Below are positions 24,323 to 35,426 of a stretch of DNA of 64,000 bases, in pieces. How positions within the stretch are numbered: the first letter of the stretch is position 1; each line of letters begins with the position of its first letter. Source of the DNA: Penicillium oxalicum (taxonomy: Eukaryota; Ascomycota; Eurotiomycetes; Eurotiales; Aspergillaceae). The notes under the pieces are model-generated. The model was not told the origin of the DNA, did no database searches, and saw only the letters and a list, made by a program, of their open reading frames with translations. Position numbers and translations under genes: made by a program. Where the stretch lies: NCBI RefSeq assembly GCF_001723175.1, contig NC_064655.1:744001-808000 (forward strand), read 5' to 3'.

Positions 24323-24457
24323 TTACTTCGCCCGTGGCTTCCTTTCTTGGGGCGCGTACTTGGCCCATAAGACCGCAGCGAGTAGAATGATCAGCCCTAG
24401 AGCCAGTGCAAATCCCCAGCTTGCCCGTCCGGAGCTGAATCGATCTCCTTGATCAAG
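24323..24457 (-). other. in-frame 44-codon extension after the thioesterase stop (candidate readthrough tail anchor)
   Basis: Directly after the UGA stop (24460-24458; context CTA TGA CTT) the same frame stays open for 44 codons to TAA at 24325-24323. The extension encodes a polar linker, a hydrophobic helix (GFALALGLIILLAAVLWA) and a basic end (KYAPQERKPRAK), the layout of a C-terminal membrane anchor. The last exon before the stop contains no GT dinucleotide, so splicing out the stop from within that exon is not possible. Confidence 0.5.
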
Positions 24458-25564
24458 TCATAGTCCAGCCGTCGCCTGCCCATCGCCCTCGGGGGGAATG
24501 GTCTTCTCCAGGAATTTCTCAAGGTCGGCAATCTCGTCGGGGTCCGCAGAGTGTCCCAGGTCGCTGGATGAACTAGTCAGTCACTCAAGTCTCGTCGAGA
24601 AGGCGTCCCCAAATTCAAGAAAAGGTAAAACACGTACGGATACTTGTTAAACGAGACGTCCTCGAGGCCAATTTCCTTGAGCATCTCTGCTGAGCGTTCG
24701 CCATACGCAAAGTTGACGACCTCGTCATCCTCACCGTGCGCCAAGAAGAACGGCGTGTTTTTGTTGGGCCAGTTCTCCGGGACAAAGGTCTTGATCCGGT
24801 CGCTCAACAGGAGATAGCATGAGAGACCAAACACCCCGCCGATTTTCTCCGTACCGGTAACACCGGTGAAGACAGACATGGCACCTCCTTGGGAAAACCC
24901 GCCCAGGACGATGCGAGACGGCTTGATGCCCTTGTCCATTTCCTGCTTGATCAACGAGTTGAAATATTCGCGCGATCGTAGGATACCGGGTTCATCTTGG
25001 CTGCGAGCGTTTTTTTGGAAGTCGAGCTGTACAGTATAAGACAAATTGTCAGTCTCCGCGAGCTCTCTCTCTCTCACACCCACTCACACAGTTGCCCAGG
25101 ATCTGGGAAGTGAAGAAAATAAAAGCTTACGTCGCGGCCTAAATTGGCAATATCGTACCATCCGGGCATGGACATGCCAAAGTTCTACCAGATCTGTGAG
25201 TAACCTCCTTTCTGTCTCGGCAGATGGAAGCGTACCACTGTAATGGGAATGCTGGGCGCATTAGGGAAAATGAAGGCGACCTCGTTGAATTTGCCGCGCC
25301 GACGCCAATTTTGGGCCAGAGACATCCTGCGTCCGAGTCAATGGCTGTCTTGGGAATCGATGAAAGGGCAACCGATCATCTTGGATCATACCATCCTGCA
25401 CCACTGTAAAAAGAAAAGAAATTCCAGGGAGGTCAGCTCGGGTTTTCAGTGTCCCAGATGGTCCATGTTCAGCACACATACGAATCGCCCAGCCCGTGGG
25501 CCATGATAACGGTCGCAGTGTGCTTGGTGAGAGCAGGGACCACGTAAGGATTCCGGGCTGCCAT
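24458..25564 (-). CDS. acyl-protein thioesterase / carboxylesterase (APT1-like)
   Basis: Model: exons 25564-25482, 25403-25392 (12 nt), 25326-25236, 25184-25131, 25026-24638 and 24563-24458; 244 aa. Introns have GTATGT, GTATGA, GTACGC, GTAAGC and GTACGT donors, and every junction keeps frame. Motifs of the APT1/lysophospholipase family are in order: VIMAHGLGDSGAGW (oxyanion region), FIFPNAPSIPITVN, MPGWYDI, nucleophile GGFSQGGAMS (Ser near 125), LAHGEDDEVV with the catalytic Asp, and DLGHSAD with the catalytic His. The enzyme should depalmitoylate or hydrolyse acyl esters of proteins or lysophospholipids in the cytosol. It is convergent with the FSH1-type gene. The frame continues beyond the stop into a putative membrane anchor (separate entry). 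Confidence 0.88.
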
Positions 25565-26206
25565 GTTGATGGTTTTATAGGTAGAATATGTAACGGTCTT
25601 GGGAGTTGACAGAGATATGTGCACCACTCTCGGGGAATGAAAGAAAGCAAGAGGTGTATATCCGATGATGATTCTGGTCCAAAACCTCGGGCGATTGCGT
25701 CCATCCCGCAAGAAGTGGGGATTGATTCTGCTGGATATGAAAGACGGTATATCGGGCGGTAAGAATATCCAGGGTCCGGACGCATCCCCGATCTCGCTTT
25801 CTCAACTAGGAAATCAGCTCTTCTCGGGCCATGTTGAACCTGGAATTTCAGGCTTCCTCAGAAAGAACGGGTATCTTACAAGACGGACTCTCGGATATTG
25901 TGGTCTGAGAGGATTGAATGCTTTTTCTGCCATCTCTTTGAGAGAGTAGTAATTTGATTACTATCATAAGAAGATCTGGTAGTCAATAACAAACATGTCC
26001 AATTAAGCGCAAGTAAGGAAAAACCATATGTGGGCCGTGCATGGATCGATTAACCACGGCCACTGGTACTTCAGGACGTTCAGACCCTAATCCTATCCCG
26101 ACACTGCAATTCCTTCCATCGACAACTTCAGACAAAAGATTCCCTGTGTGAGCTTGGTCACCAAAACTAGCAAAGTTACAAACCCTCAACCTGGTCGATC
26201 TTGATT
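25565..26206. other. spacer: thioesterase promoter and 3' end of MARVEL gene
   Basis: About 640 bp without a supported gene. Confidence 0.5.
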
Positions 26207-27096
26207 TCAGACATGAGCCTGCTCGGCACTGGCCGGCGTCACACCTGCCGTCTGACCAGGGGGAACTGAAGTGCTTCCGCCTTGGTTGTACTGATCTGGC
26301 TGAGGAGGCTTCTCTGGATGGACGATGTGACCGCCCTTTCGGTAATAGCGGGCCTCGAGGTAGATATTGAGAGTTTCCAAGCAGAGGCCACACAACGTCC
26401 AGAAGCTTCATGACGGGGGGAGCATTGGAACAAACGTTAGGAACAGATTGATAATACGGAACGCACATGAAACTGGGTCGTCCGTAATCGGGTGCTGGTA
26501 AGAGATGGAGATTGACTCACAATGAAAGAAAAGTAAAAGCCTGAACCGAATTTCGTCTTCTGCAAGCATTACTCACAGTCCAACTGAAGTAGCTGCACCC
26601 GGCACCGCCGAAGACATTATCAGTCTGGGCGATGAAGATGAATGCGGACAGCCATCTAGTGGAAAACGAGTGGAAAAAATCTCTTGTTAGCCTTGCAGCC
26701 CTGTGAGTCATGGCGAGACGCAAAACGTATCACACGAATCTCGACTTGGAAACTCACAGAGCATAAAAGATAACATCCAAAGGGAGCATATAGCCTTTGT
26801 TGTTCTTCATGCACGCAGTGAAAAGGGAAGGAATATAGAAGACCGTAGTCAAGACAGCCTGTTGAGAACCTGATGTGTTAGATTAAAGCGAGGGCAGAGC
26901 GAGGATACAAGCAGTGTGCTAGAAGCAACCCGGAAAGAGGATTCCTTACGATGACCAGCGGAAAGACAGCCCGGTAACCCGTGACATTATGATCGACTAT
27001 CCATGCAGCGAGAGCCAGGGTGATGACTGCACTGATCCAAAGGAGTAACCGAACTACAAATAGTATGGGCCGGATGACCTCTGCATGAGCCGACAT
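26207..27096 (-). CDS. MARVEL-domain four-TM membrane protein
   Basis: Model: exons 27096-26950, 26858-26758, 26655-26521 and 26405-26207; introns of 91, 102 and 115 nt with GTAAGG and GTGAGT donors; 193 aa. The four hydrophobic segments are: residues about 10-32 (ILFVVRLLLWISAVITLALAA), about 41-62 across the first splice (GYRAVFPLVI-AVLTTVFYIPSLF), about 77-92 (LDVIFYALWLSAFIFIA), and about 116-138 (VQAFTFLSLFFWTLCGLCLETLN). The extracellular loop before the last segment has the usual pair of Cys (GAGCSYF and NACRRRN) seen in fungal MARVEL proteins. A cytosolic Pro/Gln-rich tail follows. Function is unknown; such proteins are thought to act in membrane apposition or trafficking. Confidence 0.75.
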
Positions 27097-29947
27097 TGCT
27101 GCTGATTATGCGAGATGTTTGTCGTCTGATAAGATAAGATGGATAATACGGCGGCACAGTGGACGAGGAACTTGATGGATTCGATGGCAACAACTTCAAT
27201 CATCTTCGAGATTGCACGAATTGCTCTATTTAAACTAGACCTCAATATTCATCGCCTCAATTGGAAGTCCGGGGTCAGACGAGGTGACTCAGGGTCAATG
27301 ACGCTCTCAACTACCAATTCTCACTCTGAAAGGGTGTCAGGTCTCTGGGTCCGAGAGCTTACAGCATGAGCATCGTAAGATCAACAACAGCAACAGTGGC
27401 CAGAGCTTGAATCTTTTTGTAGGGCGATCCATGGGTCGCCCTGTCGTTAGCTATTACCGTCAGGGAGAAGTGAAGACCATACCATTGATTCGCTTCTTCT
27501 TCTAGGTCTTCTCCAGCGGGCTTAGCCTGTAACTGTCACATCTCTAGGTTCCAAGCGGTTTCTTTCACATGTCCTCCTCGAGCTATTTCTATTGCCTCCA
27601 GACATTCCCACTGGACAAAAGATAGCGTGGGTTCTATATAGAAATACATTAGAATGGCTATAGTGGCTCAAATACAGGAGAATGATCCCGTTTGATTGAT
27701 CGGATATACTTTTACAAACATGTTAACGAGAGAATTCGGCCATCATCACCGCGACGATGGAGAATGCCCTTGAAAGTTGGGTCACACTTGGCAGATCACA
27801 AGATCATCGATTTTCATGCAGTTCTGAATTTTGATCGATCATATGTAAACGTATGATAGCTACCGAGAGCCAGGTCTTGCTTGTGGCGAATCGCGCCACG
27901 CCCGTGGGTGCAACAAATAACCTCGGTCGCTCTGATCATCAAAGTTTGGAGGCGCCAACATCGCCGTTATTTGGACATGAGCTCTTGAAAGTCAACTGAC
28001 GGGGCAAGCAGGTAAAACAATTTATTTGTCAGCTTAGACGTTATCCTGCTGGTACTGAGCAGATATTCGCCTGAATGCTCAGCGAACCCGCCCTTTCTCC
28101 CAGCGAGTCCAGCCAAGATCCTGTCACTCGACAGGGCCCTTTTGATGATTGGGGTTTTTTTATCTATCAATGTACAGTACATGTCTGTAACAGTAATCGG
28201 TTTCTTTACTGAGATGGTTCGAGTCACATACTTTATTAGAGAAGGCAGAAATGACGGCTCTGTAATGTGTATTGAGCTGTTAGGTTTTGGACCACTCTAG
28301 CACGGATTGACCCCCCACCCGCGTACGACACACCACAAGCTTAATTCATCTTCAGAACAGCACAAGCTCATCTGTTTATTGCTATATCATGCTCTTCTTG
28401 GATGCCTACTGGGCCTCTGGTAGTGCAGTATGAATAGTAGTTTTCCCCTGGGCGATGACGGAGCTTATTGACGTAAGTCAACAGTACTGCGATGGTCGCG
28501 GCGAACCTGTAACCCGAAAGAAAGCCTTACTCCCAGTTAAAAAAAGAAGCATCTCCAGACGTCATTGAAGCTATCACAATATGCGTAACTACCAGCCACG
28601 AGAGCTTCAGGAATGGCTGATCAAGCTCTGAAAACGACGTTGCAGTCTATCCGAAGAGAGAAAGAAAGCAAGAAAAGAAAGCACCAGCCTCCTTGTGATC
28701 TCTCAGGTTGTTAGAGAGAAAAGCACTTGACTATCATTCAAGGAGGCTGGAACTGGAACGGCATGAGGACGGTGACTCAGTCTCAACCCTCGTACCAGGC
28801 AGACAAGCACTCGCCAAAGGGTGGGCATGATTGTAGGCATTAAACACGTCAGAAGCGCGTGGTTTCATCAAGAAAAAAAAATGACATTCTTGAATGTGAC
28901 TCGCTGCACTGGAAAGCCGAAGAATGTGGAATGTCCATCTGGTAGGCGAGCTATGAGTGACTGTCCGCAAGACCGGAAGGAAGGTGGAGGCTGTCACAAT
29001 CTGCCAGACACATTCCACTGCCCCCTTTGGAATAAAGACATTCTCACCACCCTCGAGTTATGCTGCTAGGCTGTAAACAGCCCTGAACACCCATAATTAC
29101 ATCACTCATTCAGATCCGATGCTTCCAGTAGGTACTGGGGGACAGAACAGGAGGTGCCTCACTGTGAATCATTTTAGTCTTGTGAATTCGTGACTCGGGT
29201 TGAAAGTGTCTTTTCGCGAGGTTATCAAATTAGTGCTTAGATGTTTTCAAAAAGAGAATGTTTGTTTATTTGTTTTGACCTTCTTTGGACAAATGTTTTG
29301 CAGGTAACCCTCGTCATGTCACCGTCTGCCACGCAGTCCTCTCATGGTAAATGAGGGAGGGTGGGGGAAAAGCTGTGGAAGCTGTGGATATCCCAGTGAC
29401 AGATGTCAACTTGCACCCTAGGGAAGTTCCATGCATCTTCAGGAATGCTGTCAGTCGGACAGGGAGCGAATCAACGCCACAAAAATCCCCCCGGATATGC
29501 TTAACCGTAAAAGATCGACGCTGTCGGATGCTCCGCTTGATGTTGACACTCGCATGTGGCCCGCTAAGGTTCACAGCCGACGGCCGGATGCGGCTCACCA
29601 GTTGGTTTGAAGGTATTCGGAGTGCGGGATGTTCGAGTCTCACACTCGAAATTGGGCCGGGAACGGAAGTCTCAGATGATTGCAAATAAACAGCTATACA
29701 GAGCAGGATGTGTTGGTCGTCTACAAAGTGTCAAAAGAAAAGCTATATTAAGGCCTCGATCTCCCGGTCTTCAGTGCTCATTCATCACTCATCAATCCAT
29801 CAATCCATCAGTCTATCAAACAATCCTCTTCCACTCATCTCAACTTGATCTCAAGTGTCTCATCATCAACTACCTTCATCAATATCTACCAATCTATCAC
29901 ATCTCCACTTTTCCAATCTTTCTTCCCAATCCCACCAACCCGTCAAA
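27097..29947. other. 2.85 kb intergenic region, no gene recognised
   Basis: Only short, domain-free frames occur, for example an 86-codon one near 27967-28227 and 112-123-codon ones near 29314-29689 on both strands. Just upstream of the secreted-protein gene there is a TATA-like element (CTATATTAAGG, about 29743) and an ATCAATCC-type short tandem repeat (about 29788-29825) in a C/T-rich leader. This looks like a strong fungal promoter. Confidence 0.55.
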
Positions 29948-30367
29948 ATGCAGTTCATCAACGTCGCCGCTGTTGCCTCCGCGCTCTTCTCTACCGTGGC
30001 CTTGGCCGCACCCGCTGCCGAACTCGGCTGGAAGCCCCAGACTGCCACCGTCCAGCTTGCCAACGAGCAGAGCGGTGCCTCTGCCAACGTGGTCATCCCC
30101 ATTGACGGCATCTCTCGACCCGTCCAGGAACTCTGGAGCCACACCGCGATCTCCGCCGAGCACCATGGCCTTGTCTTCGCCTCCAGCGCTCAGCTGACGA
30201 CCTTCCAGCAGAGCACCGTCTGCACCATCACTGAGGACAGCCGCCACGTGGATGCCAAGCTGGACGCCGAGAAGACTTGGGTCTCCTTCGGTAATGCTCC
30301 CATCGAGCTTTGCGCGGCTCTAATCACCTGCCACTGCGAGGGCGAGGCCAAGCAGCACTCTCACTAA
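29948..30367 (+). CDS. small secreted protein, function unknown
   Basis: Single exon, 139 aa. An N-terminal signal peptide is evident (MQFINVAAVASALFSTVALA, cleavage probably after ALA-AP). The mature part is about 120 aa with four cysteines, one in STVCTI and three close together near the end (LCAALITCHCEG), then a short acidic/His-rich tail ending KQHSH. Codon choice is strongly C-ending, unlike the surrounding non-coding DNA, which supports a real and probably well-expressed gene. The ATG follows a CAAA Kozak-like context. I do not recognise the family; the His- and Cys-containing end could bind metal, but this is a guess. Confidence 0.75.
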   Translation: MQFINVAAVASALFSTVALAAPAAELGWKPQTATVQLANEQSGASANVVIPIDGISRPVQELWSHTAISAEHHGLVFASSAQLTTFQQSTVCTITEDSRHVDAKLDAEKTWVSFGNAPIELCAALITCHCEGEAKQHSH

Positions 30368-30980
30368 GCTGAAGACTGTGAAATGATCAAGTGATCTCGT
30401 CTGCTTCATCTGTCCGATCTGATTAGATCCGATCTTGTGCATACGGTGTTTTTTTATCTCCCCTTTTCTGGGGTCATTGACATGCGTGCATCATCATTGT
30501 TTTCTGTCTGTTATTGCATTTATATCTTGCATTTTTGCATTTTCTTTTCTGGGGCATCTTTGGTGATTGAAATAGTTTGTTTGCTTTCCTCAAGCGGTCT
30601 CTTCTTGACTGTGAGCTTGAATGCATTTGTTGTCTGCATGATCGAACTTCGTGTCCGAGGCTGCTTTGCATACCTAATGTTGAGAATTAAAGGGCTCGTC
30701 CGTACTATACGATATACTTATCAGCACAAAGTCTCCGGGGCTCAGCGCTGCGAGATAAGGTTATTACCCAATCGATATCTGTCTATGTCTTGACTCTTTT
30801 CTTTCTTTCTTTTTTTTTTTTTTTTCAAATAGTCTTCAGTACAATGATTGGACTCTGGTACACGACTAAGATATCATCATTGATGCGCAAATCTAGAGTA
30901 TCCATGGCGCTGGTCGGTGACAAGTCCAAATTATGTTATCCAGCAGAATCACAAGATCAAAATGCGTTCCACTCACTTAC
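30368..30980. other. convergent 3' region
   Basis: T-rich DNA between the stop of the secreted-protein gene and the stop of the acetyltransferase-like gene; no coding signal. Confidence 0.6.
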
Positions 30981-32446
30981 TCAAGCCTCCGCCAGCCTCC
31001 CCAGCTCACCTCTCAAGTAACCAATCGAATCTTCAACCAGGGCCGCGTCAACCACACCTTCCTGCCACGTCACAGCCAGTACCATACAACCGTCACCACC
31101 CGTCACGACAGAAACACCAATTGCATTTCCAATGACACTCGCACACTGGGAGAACACCATGCCTTCGATACGTGGCTTTTCAGGACCGAATTCACATGAC
31201 AGAGCCCCGATATTGGAAACCTCGTAGCTCTTATCGCGCTCACATCCCAGCTTGGAGTAGCAGATTTCTTGCTGGAAATTACTGACATATCTCAAAAGAT
31301 TAGGGCCTCCATCGCGCCCTTTACGCTGCAGGGCTGCTTCGATGGTCTGTCGCGAGCGTCGGGCTTCGGCCCAGGGAAAAACATCCGTACCGGCATCACC
31401 GAGTGTGGCGGTGCGCGTGTATGACTCTTCAAGGTCGGTCACGTAGACGCCTATGACCTCGTCGGTAATCTCATCGGGTAGCCAACGCCGACAGGAGATG
31501 GCACCGGAACAGTTGAGGTAGGTATAGTGATCGGGGAGATGGACAAAGAGCGAGCGAGCAAGGGACGTCTGCAAAAGCGCCGTGATGGTCGTTTCTTCTC
31601 CACGGCACACTTTTCGAAGTGAGGTGACGAGGGACCTGGAGAAAGAGACCAGGCGGACCAGGGTGCTTCCTTCGGTTTGGATCTTGCCTCCACTCCATAG
31701 ACCGGGATGCCTGGGAGAATAGACTTTTGCTTGGAAGATCTTTTTGGTCAGGAACCATAGAGAAAGTGGCATGGGGTGAATTTGCTCTATGTTGGGCAGC
31801 ATTGGCCGAGAAGGGGACCGGATGAGAGAGTTGGGCTCCATGCTTTGGGTTGCGGCTGATTCAAGAGCTCGGAGGAAGGTCTGGTGAAAGGCTTTACCAG
31901 AGGTTCCATCACCCAATGCATGGTGGAAGACAAATGCGGCTGTGAATCTTCTTGGATTGGACGGATCAGTGAGCACACACAGTCTCCAGTATGTGTCTGG
32001 TGCTGAGAAGGGCGTGTTGTGCTGCCTTTCTAACAGAGCTTGCAGTTCAGGATCTGGGACAGGATTCCCATCCTCAGTCACAGCTGAACTACCACCTAGC
32101 TCGCCTACTTTGAAGGAGACCGTCCGATCAAGGTCAATCTGGGGTAATCGGACAAAGTAGGGCTGTTGCGTATCATCCGCAGCGGGAATTGCGGACAGAG
32201 CGGGATGCTCGGCAATTAGTGACTCGCACGCATGGTATACGTAATGTTTGAGAGACAGGTGGAATGTATCCGGCAGAACATAACTCGCAGTCACTGCGAC
32301 ATTGAGATAGAACCCAGCCTGGTGACGGGCCGTCGAGTACTGTTCCAAACGACCTTGAAGCCCGATGTCAGACTCAGACTGAATGATGACCCATGGGGAC
32401 GCCGCCACAACTCACCGACTGGTCGTAGTTTCTCAAGTCCTTCCAT
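30981..32446 (-). CDS. alcohol acetyltransferase-like protein (AATase family, condensation-type fold)
   Basis: Model: exon 1 32446-32416 (MEGLEKLRPVG), a 62-nt intron 32415-32354 (GTGAGT, branch CTGAC, CAAG), exon 2 32353-30981; 467 aa. The splice gives PVGRLEQYSTARH, the typical N-terminus of fungal AATase-family proteins; an in-frame GTG inside the intron is not the start. The catalytic motif HxxxDG is present as HHALGDGTSG near residue 140. C-terminal family features include LRYVSNFQ, YEVSNIGALS and VIGNAIGVSVVTGG. Members transfer acetyl groups to alcohols or related acceptors. It lies downstream of the copper locus but faces away from it; no functional link is evident. Confidence 0.75.
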
Positions 32447-33131
32447 CTTCTATGTTTTTATAAAAGAAGCATTGCAAGAATTTCGAAAATGGCTCGTATC
32501 TTTTCTCCTGGTTCACAGAGTGAGACAGTCTGCCGACGCCTAGCATGATCACCACGTGACACAGACGGAGTTGTTTTGGTTCTTCGGCATGCGCGGGAAG
32601 GGCCGCGGACACCGAACTTTTGGGGCTAACAACTCTGGCAGGACTCGGCATTTGAACCAATTTGAATTCATGCCATGCAGATTCTTTTCAGCTATGCCTA
32701 CGGGTTTATCCTACGATTGCGATAGTATCTAGTGGAATGACATGTGAATAAACCGCTAGAGCGTTCAAAGAAAATTTGAATTCTCTCATTCCACTAATGT
32801 CATACGTTTATTTATTCGAAAAACCTGGCTCTAATTTCAACTTGCGTAAAGCTCCATGAGAATGAGGAAAACTCAGAGGTAAAGCTGAATTCGTCCATCT
32901 CGAGCAGAAATGACTTTTCCTTCCACCCTTGCATGCAACTTGAGATGGAGGCCCGACCTTGAATGCTGGTCTCGATGATATTGTTTCTAAGTCATTATAC
33001 AAAATGCCCCCAAATGACATGTGTGATATCATTAAATTCATGAATGTTACTCGCCATCAAGGGCATCAGGCACTGGGAAATCGCTCAAGTGGGAGATGCC
33101 GCGTAGCGATGAGACCTGAATGCATTTTCTC
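32447..33131. other. intergenic region
   Basis: About 690 bp containing the acetyltransferase promoter and the 3' end of the BIM1-like gene; no gene seen. Confidence 0.5.
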
Positions 33132-33911
33132 TTACAAAACTGCGAGACCGCCAACAAAGGCCGCACCAAGCACCCCCCATGCAGCGGTCTGTAATGGCAC
33201 AGCAGCCCCCTTCGAGGTCGAGGTGGTGGTAGAGTTCGACTCCGAGCTCGACCCTTGCGCCTCGCCAGTGGCGGTAGATTCGTTGGCATTTCGCTGAGCA
33301 GCTGCACTAGGGAATGGACTGGCCACCATGTTGGTGGCGTTGTTGCAAGAAGAGGGTTGCGAGTATTTCACACTAGAGTCGAATTGAATATCGGCACACT
33401 TTTCAAGATGTCAGCGCGTGGGCCATCAGGTAATACCCGCTTCTACTTTTTCCATTCCCTTGAAAGATGTATCTTGCAGAAAACAATGTGTGTGACTTAC
33501 AGCGTAAAGACCTCCAGTGGGATCACCGTTGCTCTGTACCTGCAGAGTAGCATTCATACCATCCGTAATGTTCACCCCGACCAGTTTCTCACTAAAATCG
33601 ACATGAGGCAGACAGAATTGGCCGAGACCGTTCAATTGGAACGTGTGCACGAGGGTAACATTGTAATTATCGCCGGGGTTGGTGCCTAGCGCAAGAAGGA
33701 CCTCGACCGCAGTTCGGCTGTGACCCATGCGAAGGGCAAGTGGGAATGAGCCCGAGATGGGCACTTTTGTTCGATTCGACGATTGACTGAGACCGCCACA
33801 AGGGAATTGATCCATAGTGTCTTCATCAAAACCACGGGACTCGGGGTATTGTAGGCGAAAGTGAGCAGCGGCTAATGGCGCCAGGGCCAAGGAGAGAAGA
33901 GGGAACTTCAT
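33132..33911 (-). CDS. GPI-anchored BIM1/X325-like copper-binding protein
   Basis: Model: exon 1 33911-33501, intron 33500-33399 (GTAAGT, branch CTGAC, AAAAG), exon 2 33398-33132; 225 aa. A signal peptide (MKFPLLSLALAPLAAA) leaves His17 as the mature N-terminus, followed by FRLQYPESRGFDED and DQFPCGG. An N-terminal histidine after cleavage is the hallmark of the LPMO-like X325/BIM1 fold, where it helps bind copper. Further conserved elements are GSFPLALRMGHS, LGTNPGDNYN and GQFCLPHVDF, with cysteines for two disulfides (one completed by the splice, A-CADIQF). A Ser/Thr-rich linker and a hydrophobic C-terminus (AAWGVLGAAFVGGLAVL) indicate GPI anchoring. In Cryptococcus, Bim1 assists Ctr1-dependent copper uptake under copper limitation. 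Here the gene lies 1.5 kb from a Ctr gene, in line with that role. Confidence 0.82.
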
Positions 33912-34285
33912 GGCTTTTTGGGATGACGGGGTTGGCGAGTGATGATGAAGAGGAAGTGATTCAAGAGATAAAAGTCAAAAATTCCCAAGCAGCAATTGAG
34001 GAGTGGGACAGGCCAAATCTCACAAGAAGGAGGATGAAGACGGCAGGTAATAAGAAGAGTGTGTTGAGAGTCTTGCTTTGAACTGACGCGAGGAAATGTG
34101 CCTGAGTCATTTGCTTTAAATACTGTCAAAGATGCCGCATATGCAATGCACATAATTTATCAAGCACACAATATCTCATCAATTAGTCGACCCGGTCTAT
34201 CATGTGCCTGATTTTACCCTCATAGAACAATAAATGCGAGCGCCAGGTCCGAGCAGCTCCGCTGGATTCGTGGTTGCTCAGGCAT

Positions 34286-34357
34286 TGTCCGAGCTTTCAG
34301 AGCGGGGGCACATGTATGAATTTCGGTGTCCAACGCATCTCCGCTCTGGCTCGGACA
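34286..34357. repeat. imperfect inverted repeat
   Basis: The left arm TGTCCGAG (34286-34293) pairs with CTCGGACA (34350-34357), and AGAGCGG (34299-34305) pairs with CCGCTCT (34341-34347), with a 35-nt loop. A further GTCCGAGC occurs near 34246. The spaced CGG/CCG words could be binding sites for a Zn2Cys6 regulator or a hairpin. Confidence 0.7.
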
Positions 34358-34542
34358 TTGAGCTGCCAAGGCTTAAAGCTATTATTTTATGTTGATTATC
34401 CGCGATACAGAGGATTGGACCTGCTGTTTTCAGGCGCCTGATGCAGCAGCTCGAGTGCTTGCAAAACCATGGACAAGCGCCCCTCCCCACAAAAACGGCG
34501 GTCCTGGCAGGGCCGGCATCAGGCTAGTGCAGATTGAGAAAA

Positions 34543-34550
34543 TTTGCTCA
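34543..34550 (+). promoter_or_regulatory. candidate Mac1-type copper-deficiency element TTTGCTCA
   Basis: It matches the yeast Mac1 consensus TTTGC(T/G)C(A/G) exactly. It lies about 630 bp upstream of the BIM1-like start. A related GTTGCTCA is at 34273-34280 (about 360 bp upstream), and TTTGCTCA recurs at 35102-35109. Not tested for excess over chance. Confidence 0.35.
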
Positions 34551-35426
34551 TAAGCTCTCATTTGCATGCCCCAATCCTTCCCTCTAAGATCAAGGAAGAG
34601 CCAAGTGTGGCGATGGTCTGTGTTGTCAATGGAAATAAGGACTCCGACAGTCAACATGGAGTTCAGCGAAGAGATATCTTTACTGAGATGCAGTCTACTA
34701 ATACCACCTCAAGGCTGGGATTTGTCGCCCCGAGACCTCCGAAAAGCCACATGTGTTTGCATGCCACGCTTCGTGGACGCAGCTCAAGGTGAGTCTGATG
34801 CTCGATCACAAATTCCAATTTCCCAAATGACCTGGGCCCCCACATCAGGCCAGAACCTAGTTTTTGGCCCGGTAATCTCGATCCCACGGTGCGTTGTCAT
34901 TCATCTCATATTGGACCCAATCTGGGTAATCATTGATGTCTCGTTCAACGATCTTCGAGCTTTGGTCAAATCGATGAACACTCCAGCATCAGATGAATCA
35001 AGACATGGGCCGTGCGGATAGTGGCCCAGAACGGGACTAGCGTGACTAGTGGAGCCTCACTCATCTGCACAGCAGACGCTAATCCATAATCGGTTAAATA
35101 ATTTGCTCAATTCTGCTCACCACGGACATGCAATGCTCACGCATGCAGAAGTGCCAGACTCCCAGCGGTCTCTCACCAGTGGATTCTACGGTACTGTCGA
35201 GGCACTTATCTCGCAAGTTCATCGGGGTGCACTTGGGGGTGGTAATCAAATTATGCGAAGAAGTCGTCATCGAGTTTCGTATGTAAATGCCAACGCCAGT
35301 TCATGCAATAGTTGTGTATGCGAGACATGTCTTTCAAATGCTCGAAATACAGGTGGTCATCAATCATTAGTCTCAGGTCTCATCCGAATGAAGAGACCAA
35401 TTGGAAGAAGATGTCGAGCCATTTCC

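Larger units (their letters stand above)
33912..35426. other. 1.5 kb region upstream of the BIM1-like gene
   Basis: It lies between the BIM1-like start codon and the Ctr stop codon. Open frames of about 150 codons on the plus strand (34566-35021 and 35049-35501) lack recognisable domains. It holds several copies of TGCTCA (34275, 34545, 35104, 35114, 35134), an imperfect inverted repeat at 34286-34357 and repeated GTCCGAGC words, so it is probably regulatory for the BIM1-like gene. Confidence 0.5.

Noticed and set aside
26536..26600. An extra intron in the MARVEL gene between the YFSWT segment and the next exon
   Set aside because: A GTGAGT...GCAG pair exists, but reading through gives the family-typical Cys-Arg-Arg-Arg segment in frame, so no intron is needed.
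32354..32415. GTG start for the acetyltransferase-like protein inside this segment
   Set aside because: The segment is a 62-nt intron with GTGAGT, CTGAC and CAAG signals; splicing yields the conserved N-terminus from the ATG at 32446.
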